A stretch of DNA of 64,000 nt from Schauerella fraxinea (lineage in GTDB: Bacteria > Pseudomonadota > Gammaproteobacteria > Burkholderiales > Burkholderiaceae_B), in the NCBI GenBank assembly GCA_030849945.1, contig JAVDKK010000001.1, forward strand, positions 620,001 through 684,000, read 5' to 3'. Every line of letters begins with the position of its first letter. Within the stretch, counting starts at the first letter, position 1. Shown in pieces: positions 43,843 through 52,409 of the stretch. The notes below the pieces were generated by a model. The model searched no databases. It was not told the DNA's origin and worked only from the letters and a program-made list of their open reading frames with translations. The position numbers and the translations under genes are program-made.

Positions 43843-44772
43843 CGTCGGGCGACGCGGCAACGGCGGGGATGGCGCCTCGATGCGCTGCGCTTTCAGCACA
43901 TCGATAAATGCCCGCAGCCCCGCCGGCACATGGCGATGGCCGGGGTAGTACAAAAAGAGGCCAGGGATGGCCGGCGACCAATCGGCCAGCACCTGCACCA
44001 ATTGTCCGGTTTCCAGATACGGCTGCGCACTGCGATCCACCACATAAGCGATCCCCAACCCATCCACTGCCGCCTCGGTCATCAACCCCAGATGATCCAG
44101 CGTCAACGCACCTGGCACATCCACTTCGATTTCTTGCCCACGTCTGGAAAACTCCCATCGATAGGGCTTGCCGCTCGGCAACCGAAACCGAATGCACGCA
44201 TGCTGCTTTAAATCATCCGGCACCTCAGGTGCGCGATGCGCCTTGAAATACGCCGGCGACGCCACCGCGATAAAGCGCACATCGCCGCCAAACGGCACCG
44301 CAATCATGTCGCGCGGCACCGCTTCACCCAAACGCACGCCTGCATCGAAGCCGCCCGCCACGATATCGGTGAGCCGCCCATCGGTGGTCAGGTCCAACGT
44401 CACCTCGGGATACCGCGCCAGGAACGTGGGCACCACCCTTTGCAGCAGCACGCGCGCGGCCGGTTCGCTCGCATTGATCTTGATCGAGCCGCTAGGCCGA
44501 TCGCGAAACGTGCCCACCTCGTCCAACGCGATACTCAAGTCCTCGAGCACCGGCCGCAAGCGCGCCACCAACTGCTCGCCAGCTTCGGTAGGCGACACGC
44601 TGCGCGTGGTGCGGTTGAGCAGCCGCACGCCCATCATGCGTTCGAGCGCGCGCATCATGTGGCTCAAGCTCGATGGCGACAATCCAAGTTCATCTGCCGC
44701 TTGCCGAAAGCTGCGATGCGCCACGATGGCAGCAAACGCCCTCAAATCATTCAACGTCGGCTGTTCATTCAT
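43804..44772 (-). CDS. LysR family transcriptional regulator
   Basis: A 322-residue LysR regulator (LNDLRAFAAIVAHRSFRQAA; LGLSPSSLSHMMRALERMMG) with an intact effector domain. It overlaps the 3' end of the EamA gene by 39 bases (convergent) and is divergent from an SDR gene that is its probable target. Confidence 0.9.
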   Translation of the reverse strand: MNEQPTLNDLRAFAAIVAHRSFRQAADELGLSPSSLSHMMRALERMMGVRLLNRTTRSVSPTEAGEQLVARLRPVLEDLSIALDEVGTFRDRPSGSIKINASEPAARVLLQRVVPTFLARYPEVTLDLTTDGRLTDIVAGGFDAGVRLGEAVPRDMIAVPFGGDVRFIAVASPAYFKAHRAPEVPDDLKQHACIRFRLPSGKPYRWEFSRRGQEIEVDVPGALTLDHLGLMTEAAVDGLGIAYVVDRSAQPYLETGQLVQVLADWSPAIPGLFLYYPGHRHVPAGLRAFIDVLKAQRIEAPSPPLPRRPTSTRQPRRAPTHE

Positions 44773-44891
44773 GGGTAATTTTCACTAACTCATGCCAGAT
44801 TAGGTGGATAGTATCAGCAGCCAGATCGGCCTATCTTGATTGCCATGGGCGCCGCACAAGCGTCGTCAACCCCATATCAGGAGATCGACAC

Positions 44892-45722
44892 ATGGCTAAA
44901 ACTTGGTTCATCACCGGCGCCTCCAAAGGCTTCGGACGCGAACTCACCGAACGTCTGTTGGCACGCGGCGATCGCGTTGCCGCCACATTGCGCCAACCCG
45001 ACGTGCTCGCTGCGCTCAAAAGCCAATACGGCGACCGGCTTTGGCTCGCTGCGCTCGATGTGACGGACACCGCCGCGATTCGCGCCACCGTTGGTCGCGC
45101 CTTCGCTGAACTCGGCCACATCGACGTCGTCGTCAACAACGCGGGTTACGCCCTATTCGGTGCTGCGGAAGAAGCCAGCGACGCGCAGATCCGCCAGCAG
45201 ATCGACACCAACCTCATCGGCTCCATTCAGGTCATTCGCGCGGCATTGCCGTTGCTGCGCGAGCAGGGCGGTGGCCGCATTCTGCAAATCTCATCGGAAG
45301 GCGGGCAGATCGCGTATCCCAACTTCAGCCTATATCACACGACCAAGTGGGCGATCGAGGGGTTTGTCGAATCCGTGGCGCAAGAAGTTGCGCCGTTCGG
45401 CATCATGTTTACGCTGGTCGAACCGGGCCCCGCCAAGACCGCCTTCGCCGGCGGCCTGGTCACCGCCGAGCCGATGCCGGTCTACGACGCCACGCCGGCC
45501 GGCGACGTACGGCGAGGGCTGGCAGACGGCTCGTTTGCCGTGACCGGCGATCCGGCAAAGATGGTGACCGCGATGATCGCCTGCGCAGATGCGGCGTCGC
45601 CGCCGAAACGTTTGCTGTTGGGAAGCGGCGCTTACGACCGCGTGCATGCGGCGCTGACGGCGCGGCTCGACGAATTGGGGACGAACAAGGCGATTACGTT
45701 GTCGACTGAGATCGACGCGTAA
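44892..45722 (+). CDS. short-chain dehydrogenase (oxidoreductase)
   Basis: A 276-residue SDR: WFITGASKGFGRELTERLL cofactor loop, VVVNNAGYALFG, catalytic LQISSEGG and YHTTKWAIEGFVE. The FGREL variant of the loop and the long C-terminus fit the 'SDR family oxidoreductase' group near YueD/retinol-like enzymes. AGGAG precedes the ATG at 44892. The divergent LysR gene is a likely regulator. Confidence 0.9.
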   Translation: MAKTWFITGASKGFGRELTERLLARGDRVAATLRQPDVLAALKSQYGDRLWLAALDVTDTAAIRATVGRAFAELGHIDVVVNNAGYALFGAAEEASDAQIRQQIDTNLIGSIQVIRAALPLLREQGGGRILQISSEGGQIAYPNFSLYHTTKWAIEGFVESVAQEVAPFGIMFTLVEPGPAKTAFAGGLVTAEPMPVYDATPAGDVRRGLADGSFAVTGDPAKMVTAMIACADAASPPKRLLLGSGAYDRVHAALTARLDELGTNKAITLSTEIDA

Positions 45723-45805
45723 GAACGATCTGCCTGCAACGGATCTCTTCCGTTAAGCGTCGTCACGAGTAGCGTGGCCGTAGCGTGGCGATACGTGGCC
45801 GGGTC

Positions 45806-45835
45806 GCCGAGGTCGGAATCCCATGCGACCTCGGC
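45806..45835 (+). terminator. GC-rich hairpin after the SDR gene
   Basis: A perfect 10-bp stem GCCGAGGTCG / CGACCTCGGC with a 10-base loop, 83 bases beyond the SDR stop, without a T-tract. Two GTAGCGTGGC copies lie just upstream. Confidence 0.35.
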
Positions 45836-45861
45836 CCACGCCTAACCATCGCACGCTCATG

Positions 45862-45889
45862 AAAAAGGCCCTCCGCAAAGAGGGCCTTT
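45862..45889 (-). terminator. intrinsic terminator of gyrB
   Basis: A 10-bp stem AAAGGCCCTC / GAGGGCCTTT with a 6-base loop, followed on the minus strand by five T. It lies 43 bases after the gyrB stop and may also work weakly for the facing SDR gene. Confidence 0.85.
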
Positions 45890-45931
45890 CTGCATCACGC
45901 ATTCAATCGCGTGACGGCAAACCGAGCGACA

Positions 45932-48382
45932 TCAAATATCGATGTTCCCAGCCTGCAGCGCATGCGTTTCGATAAACGCACGACGCGGTTCCACATCGTC
46001 GCCCATCAGCGTGGTGAACATCGTGTCCGCGGCAATCGCGTCTTCGATCTGCACACGCAACAAGCGGCGCACTTTGGGGTCCATCGTGGTTTCCCACAAC
46101 TGCGACGGGTTCATTTCACCCAGACCCTTATAGCGTTGCTTGCTGACGGCCTTGTCGGCTTCGGTGCGCAACCATTGCATGGCTTCGCGGAAGTCGGATA
46201 CCGGCTGCTCCTTGCGGCGCTCGCCTTCACCGCGCGCCACTACCGCACCCGTGCCCACCAGGCCGAGGAAGGTCGCGGCGGAGTTGGCGAGAATGCCGTA
46301 ATCGGTGCCGTTAACGAAGTTCGAATCGATCATGCTCACGCGGATATTGCCGTGATGCATGCGACGAATCATCAAGCGATACTTCTCGCTCGGCTCGTCG
46401 TACTCGGCCGTCACAGTGATCGTGTTGGGCAAGAGCGGATCGATCAAGGCGTTTTGCAGACGCAGTGCCGAGTCGGTCGCTTTTTCTTCGTTCTCGATGT
46501 TGATCGAAACGCCCTCGGCAATGGCCGACAGCGCCGCTTCGTCCACCAGGCGCGTCGCACGCAAGATCACGGCGTCGGCCAACGTGTATTGACGCGCAAG
46601 TTCGGTGAGGGCATCGCCGCGGATGGGGTCACCACCGGCCGGGATCACTTCAGCGTCGCGCAAGGCCACGTTGAGCATGAACGACGCTTCTTCGGCGGCG
46701 TCCTTCAGGTAGCGTTCTTCGCGGCCGTACTTGACCTTGTAGAGCGGCGGCTGCGCGATATACACGTAGCCGCGATCGACCAGCTCGGGCATCTGGCGAT
46801 ACAGCAACGTCAAGAGCAGCGTGCGGATGTGCGCGCCGTCGACGTCGGCATCGGTCATGATGATGATGCGGTGATAACGCAACTTCTCGACGTTGAAGTC
46901 CGGACCGATGCTGGTGCCCAAAGCGGTGATCAGCGTGGCGATCTGTTCGCTTGCGACCAGACGATCGAAGCGGGCTTTTTCAACGTTGAGCACCTTGCCG
47001 CGCAGCGGGAGGATGGCCTGGAATTTACGGTCGCGGCCTTGCTTGGCCGAGCCGCCGGCGGAGTCACCCTCGACGATGTAGATTTCGCACAAGGCGGGAT
47101 CTTTCTCTTGGCAATCGGCGAGCTTGCCGGGCAAGCCGGCGCCTTCCAGCACGCTCTTGCGACGCGTCATTTCGCGCGCCTTGCGAGCGGCTTCACGCGC
47201 GCGCGCCGCCTCGATCACCTTGCCGCACATGGCTTTGGCGTCGATCGGGTGCTCGAGCAACCACGTCTCCAGCGTACGGCCCACGGCATCTTCGACGGCA
47301 GGGCGCACTTCGCTGGATACGAGCTTGTCTTTCGTCTGGCTGCTGAACTTGGGCTCAGGCACCTTCACCGACAGCACGCACGACAAGCCTTCGCGCATGT
47401 CGTCGCCGGTGGTTTCGACCTTGGCTTTCTTGGCCAGTTCGTTATCGGCGATGTACTTGTTGATCACGCGCGTCATGGCGGCGCGCAGCCCCGTCATGTG
47501 CGTGCCGCCGTCGCGTTGCGGGATGTTGTTGGTGAAGCACAGCACGCTTTCGCTGTAGCCGTCGTTCCATTGCATCGCCACTTCGACGCCCACGCTCGTG
47601 CCACCCACGCTGGACTCGGCTTCCACCGCGAACACGTTCGGATGCAGCACGGTCTTGGCGCGGTTGATGTACTCGACAAAGCCGCGCACACCACCGGAGA
47701 ACGCGAAGTTCTCTTCCTTGCCCTGACGCTCGTCGACCAGGCGAATCTTCGTGCCGTTATTCAGGAACGACAATTCGCGCAGGCGCTTGGCCAGGATTTC
47801 GTAGTGGTATTCGATGTTGTTGAAGATCGTCGAATCGGCAAGATAGCGCACTTCGGTACCGCGCTTTTCGGTGTCGCCCGTGACGGTCAGCGGCTCGACG
47901 CGCGCACCTTGACGGAACTCCATCTGGTGCACTTTGCCGTTGCGGCGAATCGTCAGCCGCAACCACTCCGACAACGCGTTCACGCACGACACGCCCACGC
48001 CGTGCAATCCGCCCGAAACCTTATAGGAGTTCTGGTCGAATTTACCGCCGGCGTGCAGCTCGGTCATGACGATTTCGGCGGCGCTGCGATGAAACTCGTC
48101 ATCCTTGTGGATGTCGGTCGGAATGCCGCGGCCGTTATCGGTCACCGAAATCGAATTGTCGGTGTGGATCGTGACGACGATATCGTCGCAATGCCCCGCC
48201 AACGCTTCATCGATGGCGTTGTCGACAACCTCGAAAACCATGTGATGCAGACCGGTGCCATCGGACGTATCGCCAATGTACATGCCGGGGCGCTTGCGCA
48301 CGGCCTCCAGGCCCTTGAGCATCTTGATGGAATCGGCGCCGTAAGCGGCGTTGTCGGGAGTGGCGTTCTGTTGATCTGACAT
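45932..48382 (-). CDS. gyrB: DNA gyrase subunit B
   Basis: The 816-residue ATPase subunit of gyrase, which introduces negative supercoils. The GHKL ATPase domain has VVDNAIDEAL, TVTDNGRGIP-like SVTDNGRGIPTDIH and GGLHGVGVSCVNAL; the TOPRIM domain has EGDSAGGSAKQGRDR and the DADVDGAHIRTLLL metal site; the C-terminus has the QRYKGLGEMNP-type motif. Length is normal. It follows dnaN by about 100 bases in the order dnaA-dnaN-gyrB, without recF between dnaN and gyrB. Confidence 0.97.
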   Translation of the reverse strand: MSDQQNATPDNAAYGADSIKMLKGLEAVRKRPGMYIGDTSDGTGLHHMVFEVVDNAIDEALAGHCDDIVVTIHTDNSISVTDNGRGIPTDIHKDDEFHRSAAEIVMTELHAGGKFDQNSYKVSGGLHGVGVSCVNALSEWLRLTIRRNGKVHQMEFRQGARVEPLTVTGDTEKRGTEVRYLADSTIFNNIEYHYEILAKRLRELSFLNNGTKIRLVDERQGKEENFAFSGGVRGFVEYINRAKTVLHPNVFAVEAESSVGGTSVGVEVAMQWNDGYSESVLCFTNNIPQRDGGTHMTGLRAAMTRVINKYIADNELAKKAKVETTGDDMREGLSCVLSVKVPEPKFSSQTKDKLVSSEVRPAVEDAVGRTLETWLLEHPIDAKAMCGKVIEAARAREAARKAREMTRRKSVLEGAGLPGKLADCQEKDPALCEIYIVEGDSAGGSAKQGRDRKFQAILPLRGKVLNVEKARFDRLVASEQIATLITALGTSIGPDFNVEKLRYHRIIIMTDADVDGAHIRTLLLTLLYRQMPELVDRGYVYIAQPPLYKVKYGREERYLKDAAEEASFMLNVALRDAEVIPAGGDPIRGDALTELARQYTLADAVILRATRLVDEAALSAIAEGVSINIENEEKATDSALRLQNALIDPLLPNTITVTAEYDEPSEKYRLMIRRMHHGNIRVSMIDSNFVNGTDYGILANSAATFLGLVGTGAVVARGEGERRKEQPVSDFREAMQWLRTEADKAVSKQRYKGLGEMNPSQLWETTMDPKVRRLLRVQIEDAIAADTMFTTLMGDDVEPRRAFIETHALQAGNIDI

Positions 48383-48483
48383 AGCTTGAAGGGGATCACC
48401 TTATAAACGGCCTTGCGGCCTGACCGTTGCCGGACCTTCCGGCAACGGCGACGAAACGCATTAACTGTGCGACAGGAGGTCGC

Positions 48484-49599
48484 TCAGATGCGCATCGGCA
48501 TGACGACGTATTTGAACTGGTCGTCTTCGGGGAGCGTGATGAGCGCGGAGGCGTTGGCGTCCGGCATCACCGACCACGTAATCTGGTCGGTTTTCACATT
48601 ACCCAGAACATCGAGCAAGTAGCTGACGTTGAACCCAACGTCCAGCGGCTCGAAGCTGTAATCGATATCGATTTCTTCCTGCGCCTCTTCCTGCTCGGCG
48701 TTGGAAGACGAGATCTTCATCAGATGTTCGCCCAACTGCAGACGCACACCCTTGAACTTATCGGTGGTGAGAATGGCGGCGCGCTGCAGACTGCCTTGCA
48801 ACGCTTCGCGGCTCACGCCGAAATGACGCGTGTAGTTGGTGGGAATGACGCGCGTGAAGTCGGGGAACTTACCTTCCACGAGCTTGGACACCAACTCGAT
48901 ATCGCTGAAGCGGAACCGGATCTGGCCCGGCGCCACGTCGATCGACACCGGCTCTTCGGTATCGCTCAACAGCCGCTGCATTTCGAGCACGGTCTTGCGC
49001 GGCACGATCACTTCGTGGCGCGCTTCGATGCCATCGGCCACGGTGGCGCAGTGCGCCAGACGGTGACCGTCAGTCGCCACGGCACGCACGTGACCGGGTT
49101 CGAACACCAGCAGCATACCGTTCAGGTAATAGCGGATGTCTTGTTGCGCCATCGCGAAGTGCACCATGTTGAGCACATGACGCAGCGTCTTTTGCGGCAT
49201 CGTCAGCGAGACATCCCATTGCTCGGGCTGTGCGACGGTCGGAAACTCGGTCGCGGCCAGCGTCTGCAGGTTGAACCGGCTCTTGGCGGTTTGCACGGAC
49301 AGCTTGTTGCTCGCCAGCCCCAACCGTACGTCGCCCGTGCCGGGCAACGCCTTGAGGATATCGAGCAACTTGCGCGCCGCGACGGTGATGGACTCGTTGT
49401 CCTGACCGACGCCGAAATCGGCATGCGTGGTGATCTGCACTTCGAGGTCGGTCGCGATGAACGACACGCGATTGCCCTCTTTGCGCATGAGGATGTTCGC
49501 GAGGATCGGGAGGGTATGGCGTCTTTCGACGATGCCCGCCACGATCGACAACGGTTTGAGCAACGCATCGCGCGGTGTTTGTACGAGTTGCATGTTCAT
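48484..49599 (-). CDS. dnaN: DNA polymerase III beta sliding clamp
   Basis: The 371-residue clamp that tethers polymerase III to DNA. It has three clamp domains; VERRHTLPILANILM, RLAHC-type and the C-terminal YVVMPMRI ending are characteristic. Its ATG overlaps the dnaA stop by 4 bases (ATGA), which ties the two genes translationally; a second in-frame ATG two codons later is an alternative. Confidence 0.97.
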   Translation of the reverse strand: MNMQLVQTPRDALLKPLSIVAGIVERRHTLPILANILMRKEGNRVSFIATDLEVQITTHADFGVGQDNESITVAARKLLDILKALPGTGDVRLGLASNKLSVQTAKSRFNLQTLAATEFPTVAQPEQWDVSLTMPQKTLRHVLNMVHFAMAQQDIRYYLNGMLLVFEPGHVRAVATDGHRLAHCATVADGIEARHEVIVPRKTVLEMQRLLSDTEEPVSIDVAPGQIRFRFSDIELVSKLVEGKFPDFTRVIPTNYTRHFGVSREALQGSLQRAAILTTDKFKGVRLQLGEHLMKISSSNAEQEEAQEEIDIDYSFEPLDVGFNVSYLLDVLGNVKTDQITWSVMPDANASALITLPEDDQFKYVVMPMRI

Positions 49600-51248
49600 C
49601 CTTTTAGAGTTTGTTCCAACACGTGCAGGGTATGGTTGAGCTCCGCCTGTTTGGCGCGGGCGTCGGAAATCTTGCGAACGGCATGCAAGACCGTCGTATG
49701 GTCACGGCCTCCGAAGAGGTCGCCGATTTCCGGAAGGCTTTTTTGGGTCAACTCCTTGGCCAGGTACATCGCCACCTGGCGCGGCAACGCAATATTGGCG
49801 GGCCGGCGTTTCGAATACATGTCGGCGACCTTGATTTTGTAGAAATCGGCCACCGTTTTCTGGATATTCTCTACCGTGATCTGCCCGTTCGATACCGACA
49901 GCAGATCCTTGAGCGCGTCCTTGCACACATCGACGGTGAGCACATCGCGGCCGTGGAACCGCGCATACGCCAACACCTTGCGCAATGCGCCTTCGAGTTC
50001 GCGCACGTTGCTGCGCAAATGCTTGGCGATGAAGAACGCCACTTCCTCGGGCATCGGTACGCCCTCGGACTCGGCCTTGCGCAGCAAAATCGCCACGCGC
50101 ATCTCGAGTTCGGGCGGCTCGATCGCGACCGTGAGACCCGAGTCGAAGCGCGAGATCAACCGGCTATCGATACCGGCGAGTTCCTTCGGATACGTGTCGC
50201 TGGTGATGATGATCTGTTTGCGCTGCGCCACCATCGCTTCGAACGCGTAGAAGAACTCTTCCTGCGTGCGGTTCTTGCCCGAGAAAAACTGAATATCGTC
50301 GATCAGCAAGAGATCGAGGGAGTGGTAATACCGCTTGAATTCGTCGAACGCCTTGCGCTGGTAGGCCTTGACCACATCGGACACGTATTGGTCGGCATGC
50401 ACATAGCGCACGCGCACACCGGTACCGGCCGCGACCATGGCGTTGCCGATGGCGTGAATCAAGTGCGTCTTACCCAGGCCCACACCGCCGTACAGAAACA
50501 GCGGGTTGTACGAAATGCCGGGGTTTTCGGCGACCTGCAGGGCCGCCGCACGCGCCAGCTGGTTGGCTTTACCCGTGACGAAATTATCGAACGTCAGGTC
50601 GGTGTTCAAACGCGAGCGTTCGTAGACGATATTGGCCGCATCGGCTTGCGCCTGGGCCGCCGAGATGCCCGGCGCGGACGCGCCCGAATGCACGGGCGCC
50701 GAAGGCGCAACCGGTGACGAGGCGCCGGAATGCATGGGCGTGCCGGAATAGGGCGGCGCAGCGGACGGCAGCGAGGCGGGCGGGGGCGTATCGAGGCTCG
50801 GGTTGTAGCCCGGCGGGAGCGGCGCCTGCTGCCCGAAAGCGGGACCGGTTCCGGGGCTGTTCATGCCGTTGGCCGGACCGCTCGGGGGCGCATAGTGCTG
50901 CGCAGGGGCTGCCTGAGCATGCTGCGTGGGTGCCGTCATCGCGTGCGCCGCGCCAGTAGGCGTAGGCGCGCGCGAAGGCTGCGCGATGCGTGGTGCACCC
51001 GACTGCGTGGGCAATTCGAACAATACTTGCACCGGACGCTGGAACCATTCGGCCGCGATCGTCTCTATCTGATGTGAAAAATTCTTGCGCACCCAATCCA
51101 ACTTGAAGCGGTTGGGCGCAGCCACACGCAGCACCGCCGACGACTCATCGAAGTCGAGCGGAACCAGTGGACGAATCCACGCACTGATCTGTTGGGGGGG
51201 GTAATCCTGCTCAAGGCGACTGACGCAGGTCTGCCAGAAATCTTTCAT
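49596..51248 (-). CDS. dnaA: chromosomal replication initiator protein
   Basis: A 550-residue DnaA: domain I (MKDFWQTCVSRLEQDYPPQQ), a long Pro/Ala/Gly-rich domain II linker (about 85-205, the reason for above-average length), domain III AAA+ with GGVGLGKTHLIHAIG and LLIDDIQFFSGK, and domain IV with the DnaA signature GGRDHTTVLHAVRKI. It binds DnaA boxes at oriC; a perfect box lies 46 bases upstream of its own start, suggesting autoregulation. Confidence 0.97.
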   Translation of the reverse strand: MKDFWQTCVSRLEQDYPPQQISAWIRPLVPLDFDESSAVLRVAAPNRFKLDWVRKNFSHQIETIAAEWFQRPVQVLFELPTQSGAPRIAQPSRAPTPTGAAHAMTAPTQHAQAAPAQHYAPPSGPANGMNSPGTGPAFGQQAPLPPGYNPSLDTPPPASLPSAAPPYSGTPMHSGASSPVAPSAPVHSGASAPGISAAQAQADAANIVYERSRLNTDLTFDNFVTGKANQLARAAALQVAENPGISYNPLFLYGGVGLGKTHLIHAIGNAMVAAGTGVRVRYVHADQYVSDVVKAYQRKAFDEFKRYYHSLDLLLIDDIQFFSGKNRTQEEFFYAFEAMVAQRKQIIITSDTYPKELAGIDSRLISRFDSGLTVAIEPPELEMRVAILLRKAESEGVPMPEEVAFFIAKHLRSNVRELEGALRKVLAYARFHGRDVLTVDVCKDALKDLLSVSNGQITVENIQKTVADFYKIKVADMYSKRRPANIALPRQVAMYLAKELTQKSLPEIGDLFGGRDHTTVLHAVRKISDARAKQAELNHTLHVLEQTLKG

Positions 51249-51293
51249 GTCGCTCGCTATTCAAACCTCGATTCTACCTTGCCTCGGCCCAGG

Positions 51294-51302
51294 TTATCCA
51301 CA
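51294..51302 (+). promoter_or_regulatory. perfect DnaA box
   Basis: TTATCCACA in the dnaA-rpmH intergenic region. It is the only perfect match I found there, so an autoregulatory site is more certain than a full replication origin. Confidence 0.7.
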
Positions 51303-51342
51303 GGCTGTGCCATTTGCGCGCACGAACAGCCCGGCTAACTGT

Positions 51343-51371
51343 TTGACAAGCAAGAGAAAACTTGCTGAAAT
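51343..51371 (+). promoter_or_regulatory. candidate rpmH promoter
   Basis: TTGACA (51343-51348) and a weak TGAAAT (51366-51371) with 17-base spacing. An inverted repeat AGCAAG / CTTGCT lies within the spacer and reaches the -10. The long leader to rpmH (about 110 bases) is typical of this operon. Confidence 0.4.
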
Positions 51372-51490
51372 GCTGGGCTTTGCCGAATTCTGTCTGTCAG
51401 AAGGTTGGATGCGTCATGGCGTAGCGCCGTGGGCACCGTCTTTATACCCGCCGGGCAGGACCCTTCTGACTTGTTCTTTGTGGATCTTTC

Positions 51491-51625
51491 ATGAAACGCA
51501 CTTATCAACCTTCCGTTACCCGTCGCAAGCGCACCCACGGTTTCCGTCTTCGCATGAAAACCCGTTCGGGCCGTGCCGTTCTGAGCGCCCGTCGCGCCAA
51601 GGGCCGCAAGCGCCTGGCCGTCTAA
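51491..51625 (+). CDS. rpmH: 50S ribosomal protein L34
   Basis: A 44-residue L34, complete and canonical (MKRTYQPSVTRRKRTHGF, then RLRMKTRSGRAVLSARRAKG), positioned upstream of rnpA as in nearly all bacteria. It is divergent from dnaA across about 240 bases. Confidence 0.97.
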   Translation: MKRTYQPSVTRRKRTHGFRLRMKTRSGRAVLSARRAKGRKRLAV

Positions 51626-51666
51626 TCGCTGCCGACGGATTCGGCCGCGATCTGCGGACGCCGTCC

Positions 51667-52092
51667 GTGAACGCCGGTGATGCCTCGCAAGACGCGATAG
51701 CCCGCCCCGATGCGCTTGCCGCATCGACTCGGGGGCTTTATCGCTTTCCGCCCGAAGCTCGCCTGCATCGCCCCTCGGAGTTTTCCGCCGCGCTGAAAGG
51801 CCGGCGGTTGGCGCGAGGGGCTTTTTTCGTATTGACGTCCGCAGCGGCAGCGCCGGCGCAAGACACCGCGCGGCTTGGGCTGATCATCGCCAAGCGCTTC
51901 GCGCCGCATGCGTCCACGCGCAACGCCATCAAGCGAGCGATTCGCGAATCGTTTCGCATGACGCGGCATACGTTGCCGGTGGCCGACTATGTGGTGCGGC
52001 TGAACGCCCGCGTGCCCGAAGGGTCGCTGACGCACATCAAGCGCACGACCCGCGATGAGGCCGATGGGCATTTCAGGCGTGTCAAACGATGA
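51667..52092 (+). CDS. rnpA: ribonuclease P protein component
   Basis: The 141-residue protein subunit of RNase P, which matures tRNA 5' ends. The conserved block RFAPHASTRNAIKRAIRESFR and the N-terminal RLHRPSEFSAALKGRRLARG are present. The start is uncertain: GTG 51667 is the first plausible start after the rpmH stop, giving a longer N-terminus than usual (about 120-125). The frame is open far upstream through rpmH but that is not coding. Its stop overlaps yidD by 4 bases. Confidence 0.9.
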   Translation: MNAGDASQDAIARPDALAASTRGLYRFPPEARLHRPSEFSAALKGRRLARGAFFVLTSAAAAPAQDTARLGLIIAKRFAPHASTRNAIKRAIRESFRMTRHTLPVADYVVRLNARVPEGSLTHIKRTTRDEADGHFRRVKR

Positions 52093-52361
52093 TCAAGGCC
52101 TTAGTCATCGCTCCGATCCGGTTCTACCGGTTTTTCCTGAGTCCCTGGATCGGGCGACAATGCCGCTTTACGCCGTCCTGTTCGGCGTATGCAATCGAGG
52201 CGATCGAACAACACGGCGCGCTTAAAGGCGTCTGGCTGGGCCTTCGTCGTATCGGTCGTTGCAACCCGTTCAGTCCGGGCGGCTACGACCCCGTCCCTCC
52301 CGCCGGTTCGACCGGGGAGGCCTCCTGCTGCGCCCGTCACGGCCGCGCTCGCCACGAATAA
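52089..52361 (+). CDS. yidD: membrane protein insertion efficiency factor
   Basis: A 90-residue YidD homologue: IAPIRFYRFFLSPWIGRQCR, FTPSCSAYAIEAIEQHG and GRCNPFSPGGYDPVP, all family hallmarks, with the two Cys of the CRFTPSC segment. It assists YidC/Sec insertion at the inner membrane. It overlaps rnpA by 4 bases and is followed by yidC 48 bases later. Confidence 0.95.
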   Translation: MIKALVIAPIRFYRFFLSPWIGRQCRFTPSCSAYAIEAIEQHGALKGVWLGLRRIGRCNPFSPGGYDPVPPAGSTGEASCCARHGRARHE

Positions 52362-52409
52362 AGCTAAACTCGTGGGCTTTGCAAGTCCGCTCTTCACTTT
52401 GTAGGCACC

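Noticed and set aside
45911..48379. An 822-codon open frame opposite gyrB
   Set aside because: It mirrors gyrB codons (rich in His, Arg, Val), has no recognisable domain, and gyrB is certain on the other strand.
51249..51490. Complete oriC between dnaA and rpmH
   Set aside because: Only one perfect DnaA box and no AT-rich 13-mer array were seen; annotated as a single box instead.
51247..51666. Long N-terminal part of the rnpA frame covering rpmH
   Set aside because: It overlaps the certain rpmH gene in another frame and has no RnpA homology.
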